Assembly: GCF_003702705.1 (NCBI RefSeq)
Contig: NZ_QZMN01000009.1
Span: 1-64,000, forward strand
Origin: Ornithinimicrobium cerasi
GTDB lineage: Bacteria; Actinomycetota; Actinomycetes; Actinomycetales; Dermatophilaceae
Direction of reading: 5' to 3'
DNA length: 64,000 nt
Position numbers and translations under genes: made by a program. Shown here piece by piece: positions 37,441 to 48,027 of the stretch (positions are counted from its first letter, which is position 1; each line of letters begins with the position of its first letter). Under the pieces are notes generated by a model, which did not search any database, was not told where the DNA came from, and saw nothing but the letters and a program-made list of their open reading frames with translations.

Positions 37441-38424
37441 TCCCACACGGGACCTGGCCTGCGCCCGGGCGATGGCCGCGAGGATCTTCTGCCTGACCAG
37501 CCTCGGGTGGGCGAGGTCGGACCAGGTGAGCCGCACCACCTCGTATCCCAGATCGCGGATCTGATCCTCCCGGCGCTTCTCGGCCAACAGGTCCCCCGGT
37601 CCGGTGTACTTCGTGGTGCCGTCGAACTCCACGATCACCGCGTGGTCCGCCAGCTTGAGGTCGACCACGCCGTAGAGGGTTGTGCGGTCACGGATCTCGA
37701 ACTGTGGTGTCGCCCGACCGAAGCCCAGGAGGTGCAGCAGCCAGCGGGAACGACTCTCCCCCACCGACTGGCTCCGGCCGTCCATCAGCTCGAGCACCGT
37801 GGAGACGTGCCGGGTGCGTGTCATGATCGACGATTCCAGGAGGCAGTCCACCTGCTCGATGACGGAGGCCCGACTGGGTCCGTGACGCTGCCCCATGTCG
37901 TGCAGGTCTTGATCCTCGGCGCGGCGAAGCACTCCGTCCAGGCAGACGATGCCAGCCTCGGGTCCGCACGACTGCGCGACTTGCAGCGCAGCCAGGGCTG
38001 GACCGACGACGCGCAGCCCGTCGACCTCCTCCACCGCCCACCCCGGCACCGGGCCGTGGACGAAGATCGTGGCGTCTCGCCGACCGCGGTGGGCATCCGT
38101 GCGCACGAGGTGCACCAGGTCGCCCTCACCGAAGTACGGCAGGTCGTGGATCATGAGCGCGCTCTGATGACTGAGCGCATGCGAGCCCGATCCGGCGGGG
38201 GCGAGGCTGTGCCCGACGGCGCGCACAGTGAGCCCCCTCCGCTCCCACGGTGTCGAGGACGCGAGAGCCTCGCGGAGAATCACGGCGTCGTTGCGCACGC
38301 GGACCAGGTCCCCACGGCGCACAGTCTCGTCCACCACGCGCCGGGAGGCACCGGCCACGAGGAGCTGCGTGACGCTCCCCGCGCCGCCCTGGGCCTCGAG
38401 CAACCGGTGTATGTCCTCGTCCAC
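37438..38424 (-). CDS. DUF559-type putative endonuclease-like protein with N-terminal AbiEi-like winged helix
   Basis: 328 residues from GTG (DEDIHRLLEAQGGAGSVTQL). N-terminal residues 1-60 resemble the winged-helix gating domain of AbiEi-type antitoxin proteins: SVTQLLVAGASRRVVDETVR then GDLVRVRNDAVIL. The C-terminal about 100 residues look like the DUF559/Vsr nuclease fold (GVVDLKLADHAVIVEFDGTT, then KRREDQIRDLGYEVVRLTWS) with a D..E.D pattern. Such proteins are common in actinobacteria and have no proven function; no toxin partner is next to it. GAGACT (38431-38436) six bases before the GTG suggests leaderless expression. Confidence 0.75.
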   Translation of the reverse strand: MDEDIHRLLEAQGGAGSVTQLLVAGASRRVVDETVRRGDLVRVRNDAVILREALASSTPWERRGLTVRAVGHSLAPAGSGSHALSHQSALMIHDLPYFGEGDLVHLVRTDAHRGRRDATIFVHGPVPGWAVEEVDGLRVVGPALAALQVAQSCGPEAGIVCLDGVLRRAEDQDLHDMGQRHGPSRASVIEQVDCLLESSIMTRTRHVSTVLELMDGRSQSVGESRSRWLLHLLGFGRATPQFEIRDRTTLYGVVDLKLADHAVIVEFDGTTKYTGPGDLLAEKRREDQIRDLGYEVVRLTWSDLAHPRLVRQKILAAIARAQARSRVG

Positions 38425-38645
38425 GCGAGCAGTCTCGCCGAGAGCGCGCCAAGGCAGCCGGCTCTGTCCACAGGCGAACGCGCTGCTGTGGCCTCCCTGA
38501 CCGCGCGGGGGCCGAAGATGCCCGGGCCGCTCTCTCCGACGCAGCAGGATCCACACCTGGCGACACTGGCGCGTGGCATCCGGTGGACCTGCACGCCCGC
38601 CCGGGTCGGCGTGGCGGTGCCGCACGTCGTGCCCGGGGACGCCGA

Positions 38646-38673
38646 AGGCCCCCGACGCGGACGTCGGGGGCCT
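38646..38673 (-). terminator. Terminator after rplA
   Basis: Perfect 12-bp stem AGGCCCCCGACG / CGTCGGGGGCCT with a 4-base loop, 26 bases beyond the rplA stop codon; ends the tRNA-Trp-secE-nusG-rplKA unit. Confidence 0.85.
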
Positions 38674-38699
38674 CCGTCAGGCGGTCAGACCGGGGGAGG

Positions 38700-39410
38700 T
38701 CACTCGCTCTCGGCCACCAGGCTGCTCACGCGCGAGGGGTCGACCGGGATGCCGGGGCCCATCGTGGTGGCGACGGTGGCCTTGGTGACGTAGCGACCCT
38801 TGGAGGCCGACGGCTTGAGCCGCAGGATCTCGTCCATCGCCGCCCCGTAGTTCTCCACCAGCTTGGCCTCGTCGAAGGAGGCCTTGCCGATGATGAAGTG
38901 GAGGTTGCTGTGCTTGTCGACGCGGAACTCGATCTTGCCGCCCTTGATCTCGGTCACGGCCTTGGCGGTGTCCATCGTCACGGTGCCGGTCTTCGGGTTC
39001 GGCATGAGACCGCGCGGGCCGAGGATCTTGCCGAGGCGGCCGACCTTGCCCATGAGGTCCGGGGTCGCCACGACCGCGTCGAAGTCGGTCCACCCGCCGC
39101 TGATCCGCTCGATCAGGTCGTCGGAACCGACGTGGTCGGCACCGGCCTCGCGGGCGGCCTCAGCCTTGTCACCGTTGGCCAGCACGACGACGCGGGCGGT
39201 CTTGCCGGTGCCGTTGGGCAGGTTGACGGTGCCGCGGACCAGCTGGTCCGCCTTGCGCGGGTCGACGCCCAGGCGCAGGGCGACCTCGACGGTCGGGTCG
39301 TACTTGGTGGACGCCGTGTCCTTGGCGAGGCGGACGGCCTCGACCGGGGTGTAGAGACGGCCGTCCTCGATCTTCTCGGCGGCGGCGCGGTAGGCCTTGC
39401 TGCGCTTCAT
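38700..39410 (-). CDS. rplA: 50S ribosomal protein L1 (uL1)
   Basis: 236 residues from [20 protein letters not shown] with AGGAGTGAAC upstream. It forms the mobile L1 stalk that moves E-site tRNA and represses its own operon in E. coli. [20 protein letters not shown] and [20 protein letters not shown] are diagnostic. It lies 164 bases after rplK, in which a hairpin can form. Confidence 0.97.
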   Translation of the reverse strand: MKRSKAYRAAAEKIEDGRLYTPVEAVRLAKDTASTKYDPTVEVALRLGVDPRKADQLVRGTVNLPNGTGKTARVVVLANGDKAEAAREAGADHVGSDDLIERISGGWTDFDAVVATPDLMGKVGRLGKILGPRGLMPNPKTGTVTMDTAKAVTEIKGGKIEFRVDKHSNLHFIIGKASFDEAKLVENYGAAMDEILRLKPSASKGRYVTKATVATTMGPGIPVDPSRVSSLVAESE

Positions 39411-39475
39411 GTTCACTCCTTGGTGTGATGGTGGAGCTGTGGTCGGACGGGCCAGCGCAGGCCCTGCCACAGGTG

Positions 39476-39563
39476 GGGTATGCCGTCGCGCCCGCGGGTG
39501 CGGGCGCTCGGGTGACCCCGGTCCCGGGTGGGCCGACCGCCCTGGTGGGCGGGCGGCATACCC
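39476..39563 (-). other. Inverted repeat in the rplK-rplA gap
   Basis: GGGTATGCCG (39476-39485) and CGGCATACCC (39554-39563) are perfect complements about 68 bases apart, with additional internal GC-rich stems (CGCGCCCGC/GCGGGCGC near 39486-39510). It may insulate or process the rplK-rplA message. Confidence 0.5.
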
Positions 39564-39574
39564 GGGAGGTGTCG

Positions 39575-40006
39575 TCACTCGACGGTGATGCCCATCGAGC
39601 GGGCGGTGCCGGCGATGATCCGCTTGGCCATGTCGACGTCGTTCGCGTTGAGGTCCTGCATCTTCATCTCGGCGATCTCGGTGAGCTGGGCGTCGGTGAG
39701 CCTGGCGACCTTGGTCTTGTGCGGCTCGCTGGAGCCCTTGGGGACGCCCGCGGCCTTCTTGATCAGCTCGGCGGCCGGCGGGGTCTTCGTCACGAAGGTG
39801 AACGAGCGGTCCTCGTAGACCGTGATCTCGACCGGGATGACGTTGCCGCGCTGGGACTCCGTCGCGGCGTTGTAGGCCTTGACGAACTCCATGATGTTGA
39901 CGCCGTGCTGGCCGAGGGCCGGGCCGACGGGGGGTGCGGGGGTGGCCGCACCGGCCTGGATCTGCAGCTTGATGAAGCCGGAGACCTTCCTGCTCTTGGG
40001 AGGCAT
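39575..40006 (-). CDS. rplK: 50S ribosomal protein L11 (uL11)
   Basis: 143 residues, [20 protein letters not shown]. The proline-rich N-terminal thiostrepton-relevant loop [20 protein letters not shown] is wild type. The C-terminal domain binds the GTPase-associated rRNA ([11 protein letters not shown] at the end). It lies 93 bases after nusG. Confidence 0.97.
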   Translation of the reverse strand: MPPKSRKVSGFIKLQIQAGAATPAPPVGPALGQHGVNIMEFVKAYNAATESQRGNVIPVEITVYEDRSFTFVTKTPPAAELIKKAAGVPKGSSEPHKTKVARLTDAQLTEIAEMKMQDLNANDVDMAKRIIAGTARSMGITVE

Positions 40007-40099
40007 GCTGTCTCTTCCTGGTTGTGGGCCGACGCCGTGGGCGATGACCCGGTTGCAGTGCCCGGCGTCGGTCGACGCCGGAGGTGCAGGTCGGTGCTG

Positions 40100-40996
40100 C
40101 TAGAGCTTGGAGACCTGGTTGAACGACAGCTCGACGGGAGTCTCGCGGCCGAAGATCGAGACCAGCACCTTGAGCTTGTGGCTCTCGGGGATGACCTCGG
40201 AGATCGTGGCGGGAAGGGTCTCGAACGGACCCTCCATGACGGTGACGGACTCGCCGACCTCGAAGTCGATCTCGAGGGCGGGAGCGGACTTGCCGCCACC
40301 GGACGAGCCGCCCTTGGCCGCGGGGGTGCTGGCCGGGGCCTCGAAGCGGGGGGCGAGCATGCTGACGACCTCGTCGATGGACAGCGGCACCGGCTGGTGC
40401 GCGTTGCCGACGAAGCCGGTCACGCCGGGGGTGTGGCGGACGGCGCCCCAGGAGGCGTCGGTGAGGTCCATGCGGACGAGGACGTACCCGGGCATCCGGA
40501 CCCGACGGACCAGCTTGGGCTGGCCGTTCTTGATCTCGCGCACCTCCTCCATGGGGACCTCCACCTCGTAGATGAAGTCCTCCATGTTGAGGCTCGTGAT
40601 GCGCGTCTCGAGGTTGTGCTTGACGCGGTTCTCGTAACCGGCGTAGGAGTGGATGACGAACCAGTCGCCGAACTTCCCGCGCAGGTTGGCCTTGAACTCC
40701 TCGAGGGGGTCGACCTCGGCGGGCGCCTCCTCGGCGGGCTCGTCGTCGGCAGCCGCGTCGTCGGAGTCGGCAGCCTCGTCGTCGGCGGCCTCGACGTCAC
40801 CCTGCTCGACCGGCTCGGTCTCGAAGTGGTCCTCGGCGTAGACGGCGTCCTGCGCCGGGTCGGAGGGGGCGTCGCCGTCGAACTCGCGCGCCGCCTCGAG
40901 GTCGGCCTCCTGGACGGTCTGCTCGGCGGTGCCCTCGTCGACGGAGGGGTCGCCGGCGTCCAGCCGGACGTCGTTCTGGGGGGTCTGCTCGGACAT
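40100..40996 (-). CDS. nusG: Transcription termination/antitermination factor NusG with acidic N-terminal extension
   Basis: 298 residues; E. coli NusG has 181. Residues 1-105 are strongly acidic and Ala-rich ([20 protein letters not shown]) and probably disordered. The NGN domain starts near 110 ([20 protein letters not shown]) and binds RNA polymerase; the KOW domain lies at about 240-298 ([20 protein letters not shown]) and can contact S10 or Rho. Long acidic N-termini are known in actinobacterial NusG. It lies 3 bases after secE. Confidence 0.96.
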   Translation of the reverse strand: MSEQTPQNDVRLDAGDPSVDEGTAEQTVQEADLEAAREFDGDAPSDPAQDAVYAEDHFETEPVEQGDVEAADDEAADSDDAAADDEPAEEAPAEVDPLEEFKANLRGKFGDWFVIHSYAGYENRVKHNLETRITSLNMEDFIYEVEVPMEEVREIKNGQPKLVRRVRMPGYVLVRMDLTDASWGAVRHTPGVTGFVGNAHQPVPLSIDEVVSMLAPRFEAPASTPAAKGGSSGGGKSAPALEIDFEVGESVTVMEGPFETLPATISEVIPESHKLKVLVSIFGRETPVELSFNQVSKL

Positions 40997-41058
40997 GCCC
41001 TACTTCCTCGGGTGGTCGGCGGCGCGGGGCGCCGCCTGGGGCTCGGTCGGGGTCGGAC

Positions 41059-41304
41059 TCAGCGTCCGAAGACCAGACCCATGAGCCACTGGAACAACTG
41101 GTCCATGCCGAAGATGAAGGCCATCACCGCCGCGACGAAGACGAGCACCACGATGGTGTAGGTGATCAGCTCCCGCCGCGTCGGCTGGACGACCTTGCGC
41201 AGCTCGGCCATGACCTGCGCGACGAAGGTCGCGGGGCGGGCCGGCTGGCCGGAACCACCCTGGCTGCGCGCGACACCCTCGATGTCGTGAGCCTGGTTCG
41301 CCAC
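41059..41304 (-). CDS. secE: Preprotein translocase subunit SecE
   Basis: 81 residues from GTG (ANQAHDIEGVARSQGGSGQP) with GAAGGAAGG upstream. It has the amphipathic FVAQVMAELRKVVQPTRREL followed by one membrane helix (ITYTIVVLVFVAAVMAFIFG), the single-TM form usual for Gram-positive bacteria. It clamps SecY (8.2-9.6 kb). It lies 62 bases after tRNA-Trp. Confidence 0.95.
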   Translation of the reverse strand: MANQAHDIEGVARSQGGSGQPARPATFVAQVMAELRKVVQPTRRELITYTIVVLVFVAAVMAFIFGMDQLFQWLMGLVFGR

Positions 41305-41366
41305 GGGTCGCCTTCCTTCGTGCAGGTCGTCGGTCGCGATCGGGTCGGTCGGCCTGATCGTTCGCG

Positions 41367-41439
41367 CAGGGCATGAGGGACTCGAACCCCCAACCGCCGG
41401 TTTTGGAGACCGGTGCTCTACCAATTGAGCTAATGCCCT
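41367..41439 (-). tRNA. tRNA-Trp (anticodon CCA)
   Basis: 73 bases. Acceptor AGGGCAT pairs with ATGCCCT; anticodon stem CCGGT/ACCGG with loop CTCCAAA gives CCA. D-loop AGCTCAATTGGTAGAGC and T-arm GGTTCGAGTC are standard. No CCA is encoded at the 3' end. It lies upstream of secE, an arrangement conserved in actinobacteria. Confidence 0.96.
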
Positions 41440-41507
41440 TCACCGGGTGGACACGCGCCGACTGCGGTGGGGGCAGGCTGGCGCACGGTGCGAACACCCG
41501 ATCAGGC

Positions 41508-41536
41508 AGTCTACGTGAGCGCCAGTCCAGGTGCAA
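41508..41536 (-). promoter_or_regulatory. Promoter of tRNA-Trp-secE-nusG-rplKA
   Basis: Minus strand: TTGCAC (41531-41536), 17-bp spacer, TAGACT (41508-41513), about 70 bases upstream of the tRNA. It overlaps the region directly upstream of the divergent aminotransferase start. Confidence 0.6.
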
Positions 41537-41538
41537 AG

Positions 41539-42771
41539 ATGGGCGCCGTGAGCGAGCAGACGCAGACCACCACGCCCCGCATCTCCCGCCGGATCGGCGC
41601 GATCGCCGAGTCGGCCACCCTCGCCGTGGACGCCCGGGCGAAGGCGCTCAAGGCGCAGGGCCGCCCGGTGATCGGCTTCGGCGCCGGAGAACCCGACTTC
41701 CCCACCCCGGACTACGTCGTCCGGGCGGCCGTCGAGGCGGCCTCGCAGCCGGTCAACCACCGCTACTCCCCCGCGGGGGGGCTGCCCGACCTCAAGGCGG
41801 CGATCGTCGCCAAGACGCAGCGCGACTCGGGGTATGCCGTGGAGCCGGCCCAGGTGCTCGTCACCAACGGCGGCAAGCAGGCGGTCTACAACACCTTCGC
41901 GGCCCTGCTCGACCCGGGCGACGAGGTCATCCTCCCCACGCCGTACTGGACCACCTACCCCGAGGCGATCCGGCTCGCGGGCGGCGAGCCGGTGGAGGTC
42001 TTCGCCGGCGCCGACGCGGCATACCTGGTCACCGTGGAGCAGCTGGAGGAGGCGCGCACGGAGCGGACCAAGGTGCTGCTCTTCTGCTCCCCCTCCAACC
42101 CGACCGGAGCGGTCTACCCGCCCGAGCAGGTCGAGGCGATCGGGCGCTGGGCGCTGGAGAACGGCATCTGGGTCGTCACCGACGAGATCTACGAGCACCT
42201 GCTCTACGACGGGGCGCAGGCGCCGTCGATGCCGGTCCTCGTCCCCGAGCTGGCCGACACGTGCGTCGTGCTCAACGGGGTGGCCAAGACCTACGCGATG
42301 ACCGGCTGGCGGGTGGGCTGGATGATCGGGCCCAAGGACGTGGTCAAGGCGGCCACCAACCTGCAGAGCCACGCGACCTCCAACGTCGCCAACGTCTCCC
42401 AGCGCGCGGCCGTCGCGGCGCTCGAGGGCTCGCTGGACGCGGTGCAGGAGATGCGGGTGGCCTTCGACCGGCGGCGCGGACTCATGGTCGAGATGCTCAA
42501 CGCGATCGAGGGGGTGCACTGCCCGGTGCCGCAGGGGGCGTTCTACGCCTACCCCTCGGTCGAGGGGGTGCTGGGCAAGGAGATCCGCGGGCGGCGTCCG
42601 GGCACCTCGGCCGAGCTCGCGGAGCTCATCCTCGACGAGGTCGAGGTGGCCGTCGTGCCCGGCGAGGCGTTCGGCCCGAGCGGCTACCTGCGCCTGAGCT
42701 ATGCGCTGGGTGACGACGACCTGGTGGAGGGTGTCGGGCGGATCCAGGCGTTGCTCGGCGAGGCCCGCTGA
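41539..42771 (+). CDS. aspC: Pyridoxal-phosphate aminotransferase, aspartate aminotransferase type
   Basis: 410 residues; fold-type I class I/II aminotransferase. The PLP-binding lysine is in [20 protein letters not shown]; the substrate-carboxylate arginine is in [11 protein letters not shown] near the C-terminus. [20 protein letters not shown] and [20 protein letters not shown] are typical of the aspartate aminotransferase (prokaryotic Ib) group. It links oxaloacetate/glutamate with aspartate, the substrate of the neighbouring argG. Start uncertain between ATG 41539 and GTG 41548; neither has a clear ribosome-binding site. It is divergent from tRNA-Trp. Confidence 0.88.
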   Translation: MGAVSEQTQTTTPRISRRIGAIAESATLAVDARAKALKAQGRPVIGFGAGEPDFPTPDYVVRAAVEAASQPVNHRYSPAGGLPDLKAAIVAKTQRDSGYAVEPAQVLVTNGGKQAVYNTFAALLDPGDEVILPTPYWTTYPEAIRLAGGEPVEVFAGADAAYLVTVEQLEEARTERTKVLLFCSPSNPTGAVYPPEQVEAIGRWALENGIWVVTDEIYEHLLYDGAQAPSMPVLVPELADTCVVLNGVAKTYAMTGWRVGWMIGPKDVVKAATNLQSHATSNVANVSQRAAVAALEGSLDAVQEMRVAFDRRRGLMVEMLNAIEGVHCPVPQGAFYAYPSVEGVLGKEIRGRRPGTSAELAELILDEVEVAVVPGEAFGPSGYLRLSYALGDDDLVEGVGRIQALLGEAR

Positions 42772-42783
42772 CGCTCACCCTCG

Positions 42784-42855
42784 CAACTCACAGGCGTGAA
42801 ACCTTAGGAACGGCGGATGCATGCCGCCGGGAGCAGGCTTCGTGCCTGTGAGTTG
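42784..42855. terminator. Nested inverted repeat between convergent aspC and argG
   Basis: Outer arms CAACTCACAGGC (42784-42795) and GCCTGTGAGTTG (42844-42855) are perfect 12-bp complements; an inner stem CGGCGG (42811-42816) / CCGCCG (42824-42829) surrounds ATGCATG. Acts as a bidirectional terminator by position, but the nested two-stem shape also resembles a small mobile palindromic element. Confidence 0.65.
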
Positions 42856-42912
42856 AGGTGGGCGACCGGGCGCGGGAGAGCGGTGATCGTGGGGCGCTGA
42901 GGGGGCGAGGCG

Positions 42913-44433
<1,521 letters not shown>

Positions 44434-45141
44434 TCACTCGTCGCCGCGCAGCTGGAAGCGCTCCAGCCGCCACCCGGCCATGGCCACGCCGCCGACGAGC
44501 ACGACGACGACCGCGACCACGGCATACACCAGCCCCATGTCGACGGGCATGTCGATGTCGGCGACCTGCTCGGCGATCCGCTGGGTGAAGGCCTGCACCG
44601 ACAGGTAACGCAGACCGCTGAGCAGGGTGCCGAGCCCGCGCTCGATGAGCAGGACGTAGACGAGCCCGGCGATCATCCCGTGGCGGGTCGCCGAGGACAT
44701 CGCCGCGAACAGGGCCGTGTAGAGGATGGCGGCGATCGCCCCGGCCACCGCGGAGCCCAGCACCCAGCGCCCGCTGACCCCGCCCACCAGTGCCGCGGCG
44801 GCCAGTCCTCCGGAGCTGAGCACGACCGAGACCCCGGCCGCGGTGGCCCACTTGCTGGCGGCGACGGCATACCGCGAGACGGGGGTGGAGAGGAGGTAGA
44901 CGACCGACCCGTCGTCGATCTCGGGGCCGAGCACCCCGTTGGCGGCCAGGAGCGCGACGAGCGGGACGACCACGGCGAGCCCGACCTCGACGAGGACTCC
45001 CCTGGCGCTGATCGGCTCGCCCGTGAGCAGGCGGACGGCGAGCGCCAGGAGGATGAGGACGAGCGGCAGGGCGAGGAGGACGAGCCCCCGGCGCTGACCG
45101 ACGAGACCGCGCAGGGCCAGTCGGCTGATGGTGGGGTTCAT
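44434..45141 (-). CDS. ABC-2 type transporter permease (second unit)
   Basis: 235 residues with about six hydrophobic segments: GLVLLALPLVLILLALAVRL, VVVPLVALLAANGV, AAGVSVVLSSGGLAAAALVG, then GAIAAILYTALFAAMSS, MIAGLVYVLLIERGL and LVYAVVAVVVVLVGGVAMAG. The motif LGPEIDDGSVVYLLSTPVSR is typical of NosY-like ABC-2 permeases. Its ATG overlaps the preceding ATPase stop (ATGA). Last gene of a four-gene exporter operon; the cargo is unknown. Confidence 0.85.
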   Translation of the reverse strand: MNPTISRLALRGLVGQRRGLVLLALPLVLILLALAVRLLTGEPISARGVLVEVGLAVVVPLVALLAANGVLGPEIDDGSVVYLLSTPVSRYAVAASKWATAAGVSVVLSSGGLAAAALVGGVSGRWVLGSAVAGAIAAILYTALFAAMSSATRHGMIAGLVYVLLIERGLGTLLSGLRYLSVQAFTQRIAEQVADIDMPVDMGLVYAVVAVVVVLVGGVAMAGWRLERFQLRGDE

Positions 45142-46061
45142 GACTGCACCAGGTAGGTGAAGACCGACTCCAGGGACTCGTCGGTGGGCGTCAGCTCGCG
45201 CACCGTGATGCCGGCGTCCCGGGCCAGGGTGGGCAGCGCCCGGGTGAAGTCGCCCATGTCGGTCACCTCCACGTGGACCTCGCTCGTGCCGGTCGGGGAC
45301 TGCAGGCTCACACCTCGCACGCTCCGCTGCCCCATGAGGGCGGCCGCGAGCCGGCGGTCGTCGCTGCTGCGGACCGTGTAGTGGGTGGGTCGGTCGGTCA
45401 TCAGCCGCCGGATGGCGCCGAAGTCGCCGCTGGCGGCGTGCCGGCCGGAGACCACGACCTCCACGTGCCGGGCGATCTGCTCGACCTCCTCCAGGATGTG
45501 GCTGGAGAAGAGGACCGTGCGGCCCTCCTCCCCCATCCGGGTCAGCAGGGCCATCAGGTGCATCCGCTGGCGCGGGTCGACGCCGTTGAACGGCTCGTCG
45601 AGCAGGAGGACGCCGGGGTCGTGCACGAGGGCGCCGGCCAGCTTGGCGCGCTGGCGCATCCCCTTGGAGTAGGTGCTGATCGCGCGGTCGGCGGCGTCGA
45701 CCAGGTCGACCTCCTCGAGCGCGTGCTGCGTGGCACCGCGCGGGTCGCCCAGCTTGTGCAGCTCGGCGCTGGCCTGCACGAACTGCCGGCCGGTGAGGTA
45801 GGCGAAGCTGACCTCGCGCTCGGGGACCAGGCCCAGCTCGCGGTAGGCCCCGACGTTGCGCCACACCTGGGCGCCGCCGAGCGTGACCTCCCCGGCCGAC
45901 GGGGCGAGGAAGCCGGCCATCATCGCGATGAGGGTGGACTTGCCGGCGCCGTTGGGGCCCAGCAGCCCGGTGACCCCAGGGCCGATCGTCATCGAGACGT
46001 CGTTGACGGCGACGACGTTGCCGTACCAGCGGCTGACGTTGTCCAGGACGAGCTGGGTCAC
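45138..46061 (-). CDS. ABC transporter ATP-binding protein (second unit)
   Basis: 307 residues from GTG (TQLVLDNVSRWYGNVVAVND). Walker A GPNGAGKST near residue 38, ABC signature YSKGMRQRAKLAGAL, Walker B LLLDEPFNG and H-loop SHIL are all present. A C-terminal regulatory region of about 90 residues follows. The GTG overlaps the upstream permease stop (GTGA). It pairs with the permease at 44434-45141. Confidence 0.92.
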   Translation of the reverse strand: MTQLVLDNVSRWYGNVVAVNDVSMTIGPGVTGLLGPNGAGKSTLIAMMAGFLAPSAGEVTLGGAQVWRNVGAYRELGLVPEREVSFAYLTGRQFVQASAELHKLGDPRGATQHALEEVDLVDAADRAISTYSKGMRQRAKLAGALVHDPGVLLLDEPFNGVDPRQRMHLMALLTRMGEEGRTVLFSSHILEEVEQIARHVEVVVSGRHAASGDFGAIRRLMTDRPTHYTVRSSDDRRLAAALMGQRSVRGVSLQSPTGTSEVHVEVTDMGDFTRALPTLARDAGITVRELTPTDESLESVFTYLVQS

Positions 46062-46942
46062 CGCGACCCCCTCCTGCGGTAGCGGCGGACGAGCATGAGC
46101 AGCGCGAGCGCGGCCAGGGCCAGGGCGCTCAGGAGCAGCAGGGCTGCGGTGGCCGGGTCGTCCGGCGGGGTCTCGAACGAGCTCGTGGCGTCCCCGAGCC
46201 CGTGCTGGACCGCGTCGACGAGGACGAACGGCGAGAACAGGCTCAGCCACGCGGCTGCGGCCTCCTGGTTCTGCTCCCGCCCGATCTCCTGGAGGATCGC
46301 CGTCGCGCCCAGGCCGAAGATCAGGACGACGATCGTCCCGCCGATGGCCAGGCCGCGGCGCATCGTGAGGCTGGCGGCGGTGGCGCCGATGGTCGCCAGC
46401 AGGACGGCGAGGAGCACCGCGCCGCCCAGCGCGACGAGCAGCTTCGGCGCCTCTTCCGGGAAGCTCGCCCCCGCCCCGAGCCCGCCGAAGAACATCACGA
46501 GCAGGGGGGTCACGACGAAGGCGAGGATCGCCAGCACCAGGGAGCCCCAGCGCACCAGCGCGAAGGTCGCCGCCCCGAGGGGACGTGCGAGGTAGAGGCT
46601 GATCGCCCCCGAGCGCAGGTCGCGGGTGAACAGCACCGGTGCCTGGGCGGCCACGAAGAGCGAGACGAAGCCCGAGGTGACCTGCTGGTAGCCGGCGTAG
46701 TTGAGCAGCTCGGCGTCCATGCCGATGAAGCTGAGGATGCCGACGAAGACGATCGCCGGCACGAGGGTGACGACGAGCAGCCCGAAGGGCAGCACCTTGG
46801 CGCGCCCCGACCGCCCGAAGCCGAAGGTCGAGAGGGCACCGTGCCGCAGGAGCGCGGCGACGATGGCCCACCTGCCCTCGCGGGGCCCGGTGTAGGTCCG
46901 GTAGCCGATGTCGTGGATGACCCCGGTTCGCTCGCTCGCCAT
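46058..46942 (-). CDS. ABC-2 type transporter permease (first unit)
   Basis: 294 residues, MASERTGVIHDIGYRTYTGP, with six hydrophobic helices. The motif APVLFTRDLRSGAISLYLAR is the usual ABC-2 permease block (conserved gating region after helix 2). The N-terminal GYRTYTGPREGRWAIVAALL is shared with permeases often found beside this kind of ATPase in actinobacteria. The ATG overlaps the first ATPase stop by one base (TGATG). The C-terminus is arginine-rich. Confidence 0.85.
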   Translation of the reverse strand: MASERTGVIHDIGYRTYTGPREGRWAIVAALLRHGALSTFGFGRSGRAKVLPFGLLVVTLVPAIVFVGILSFIGMDAELLNYAGYQQVTSGFVSLFVAAQAPVLFTRDLRSGAISLYLARPLGAATFALVRWGSLVLAILAFVVTPLLVMFFGGLGAGASFPEEAPKLLVALGGAVLLAVLLATIGATAASLTMRRGLAIGGTIVVLIFGLGATAILQEIGREQNQEAAAAWLSLFSPFVLVDAVQHGLGDATSSFETPPDDPATAALLLLSALALAALALLMLVRRYRRRGSR

Positions 46943-47934
46943 CAGCCTGCCACCTCCTCGCGGAAGACGTCCTCGAGCCGCCCCGTCTGGGGCTGCACCC
47001 GGACGAGACCGAGGCCGAGGTCGGCCGCCGCGTCGCGGACCAGGTCGCGCAGGGTGTCCAGCTGGAGAACGGCCGCCTCCCGGTCCTCGGGTATGCCGTC
47101 GCTCCCGCCCGGCGGCGCCGCCGGCTGGATCTCGATGAGGGCACCTCTCGGTCGGCAGGTGACGCCGCGGGCGGCGAGAGCCTCCCCCATCCTGGTCTGC
47201 GCGTCGACCCCGTCCGGTCCGCGGTCGCCGATCACCTCCACGAGCACGACGCCCGTGTCGGCGAGGAAGGAGCCGGTCGCCTCGGAGCGCAGCAGCTGGC
47301 CGGAGTCGAGGACGACCACGTGGTCGCTGATCCGCTCGAGCTCGCCGAGCAGGTGGGAGGTGACGAGCACCGGGATGCCGAAGTCGTGGCCGATACGGCG
47401 CACGAGGGCGAGCATGTCCTCCCGGGCGGCGGGGTCCAGGCCGTTGGTGGGCTCGTCGAGCATGACGAGCCTCGGGTCGTGGACGAGCGCCTGCGCGAGC
47501 TTGGCGCGCTGCTTCATCCCCGTCGAGTAGCCCCCCATCAGCCGGTAGCGCTCCTCGGCCAGCCCGACGTGGCGCAGCACGTCCGCGGCCCGCTCGCGCG
47601 CGGCGGCGGGCGGCAGCCCCGACACGCGGGCCATGTGGACGACGAAGTCGATGGCGCGCATGTCCGGGGGGAGGCAGTCGTGCTCGGGCATGTAGCCGAC
47701 GACCGTGCGGATCGCGGTGCCGTCGGAACGGATGTCGTGCCCCAGCACCTGCGCGTCGCCGGCGGTCGGCTCCAGAAGCCCGAGCAGGATCTTGATGAGC
47801 GTCGACTTCCCTGCCCCGTTGGCGCCGACCAGCCCGGTCACCCCGGGCCCGACGTCGATGGTCAGGCCGTCGAGCGCAGCGACGGAGGTGGAGCCGTAGC
47901 GCTTCGTGAGCGACTCGGTGCGGATGACTGACAC
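46942..47934 (-). CDS. ABC transporter ATP-binding protein (first unit)
   Basis: 330 residues from GTG (SVIRTESLTKRYGSTSVAAL). Walker A GANGAGKST, signature YSTGMKQRAKLAQAL, Walker B LVMLDEPTNG and switch SHLLGELERI are intact. First gene of the operon 47934-44434; all three junctions overlap by 1-4 bases, indicating fixed stoichiometry. TAGAGT (47943-47948) ends eight bases before the GTG and no ribosome-binding site is seen. Two ATPases and two different permeases could form one heteromeric exporter or two related ones. Confidence 0.92.
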   Translation of the reverse strand: MSVIRTESLTKRYGSTSVAALDGLTIDVGPGVTGLVGANGAGKSTLIKILLGLLEPTAGDAQVLGHDIRSDGTAIRTVVGYMPEHDCLPPDMRAIDFVVHMARVSGLPPAAARERAADVLRHVGLAEERYRLMGGYSTGMKQRAKLAQALVHDPRLVMLDEPTNGLDPAAREDMLALVRRIGHDFGIPVLVTSHLLGELERISDHVVVLDSGQLLRSEATGSFLADTGVVLVEVIGDRGPDGVDAQTRMGEALAARGVTCRPRGALIEIQPAAPPGGSDGIPEDREAAVLQLDTLRDLVRDAAADLGLGLVRVQPQTGRLEDVFREEVAG

Positions 47935-47942
47935 GCTTCGGA

Positions 47943-47948
47943 ACTCTA
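47943..47948 (-). promoter_or_regulatory. -10 element of the ABC exporter operon (leaderless)
   Basis: TAGAGT on the minus strand, eight bases before the first ATPase GTG; the -35 region is poor. The gap to the divergent deaminase gene is only 93 bases. Confidence 0.4.
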
Positions 47949-48027
47949 GTGACGGGTTCTGGGGGTGCGCTGTGGGGCTGTCCCCCGGGTGGGACGGGTG
48001 CTGACCGGGGCGCTATACATGGTCGCC

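Noticed and set aside
37438..38424. AbiE-type toxin-antitoxin system
   Set aside because: Only the winged-helix part is AbiEi-like; no AbiEii nucleotidyltransferase toxin lies next to it, and the C-terminus looks like a DUF559 nuclease fold.
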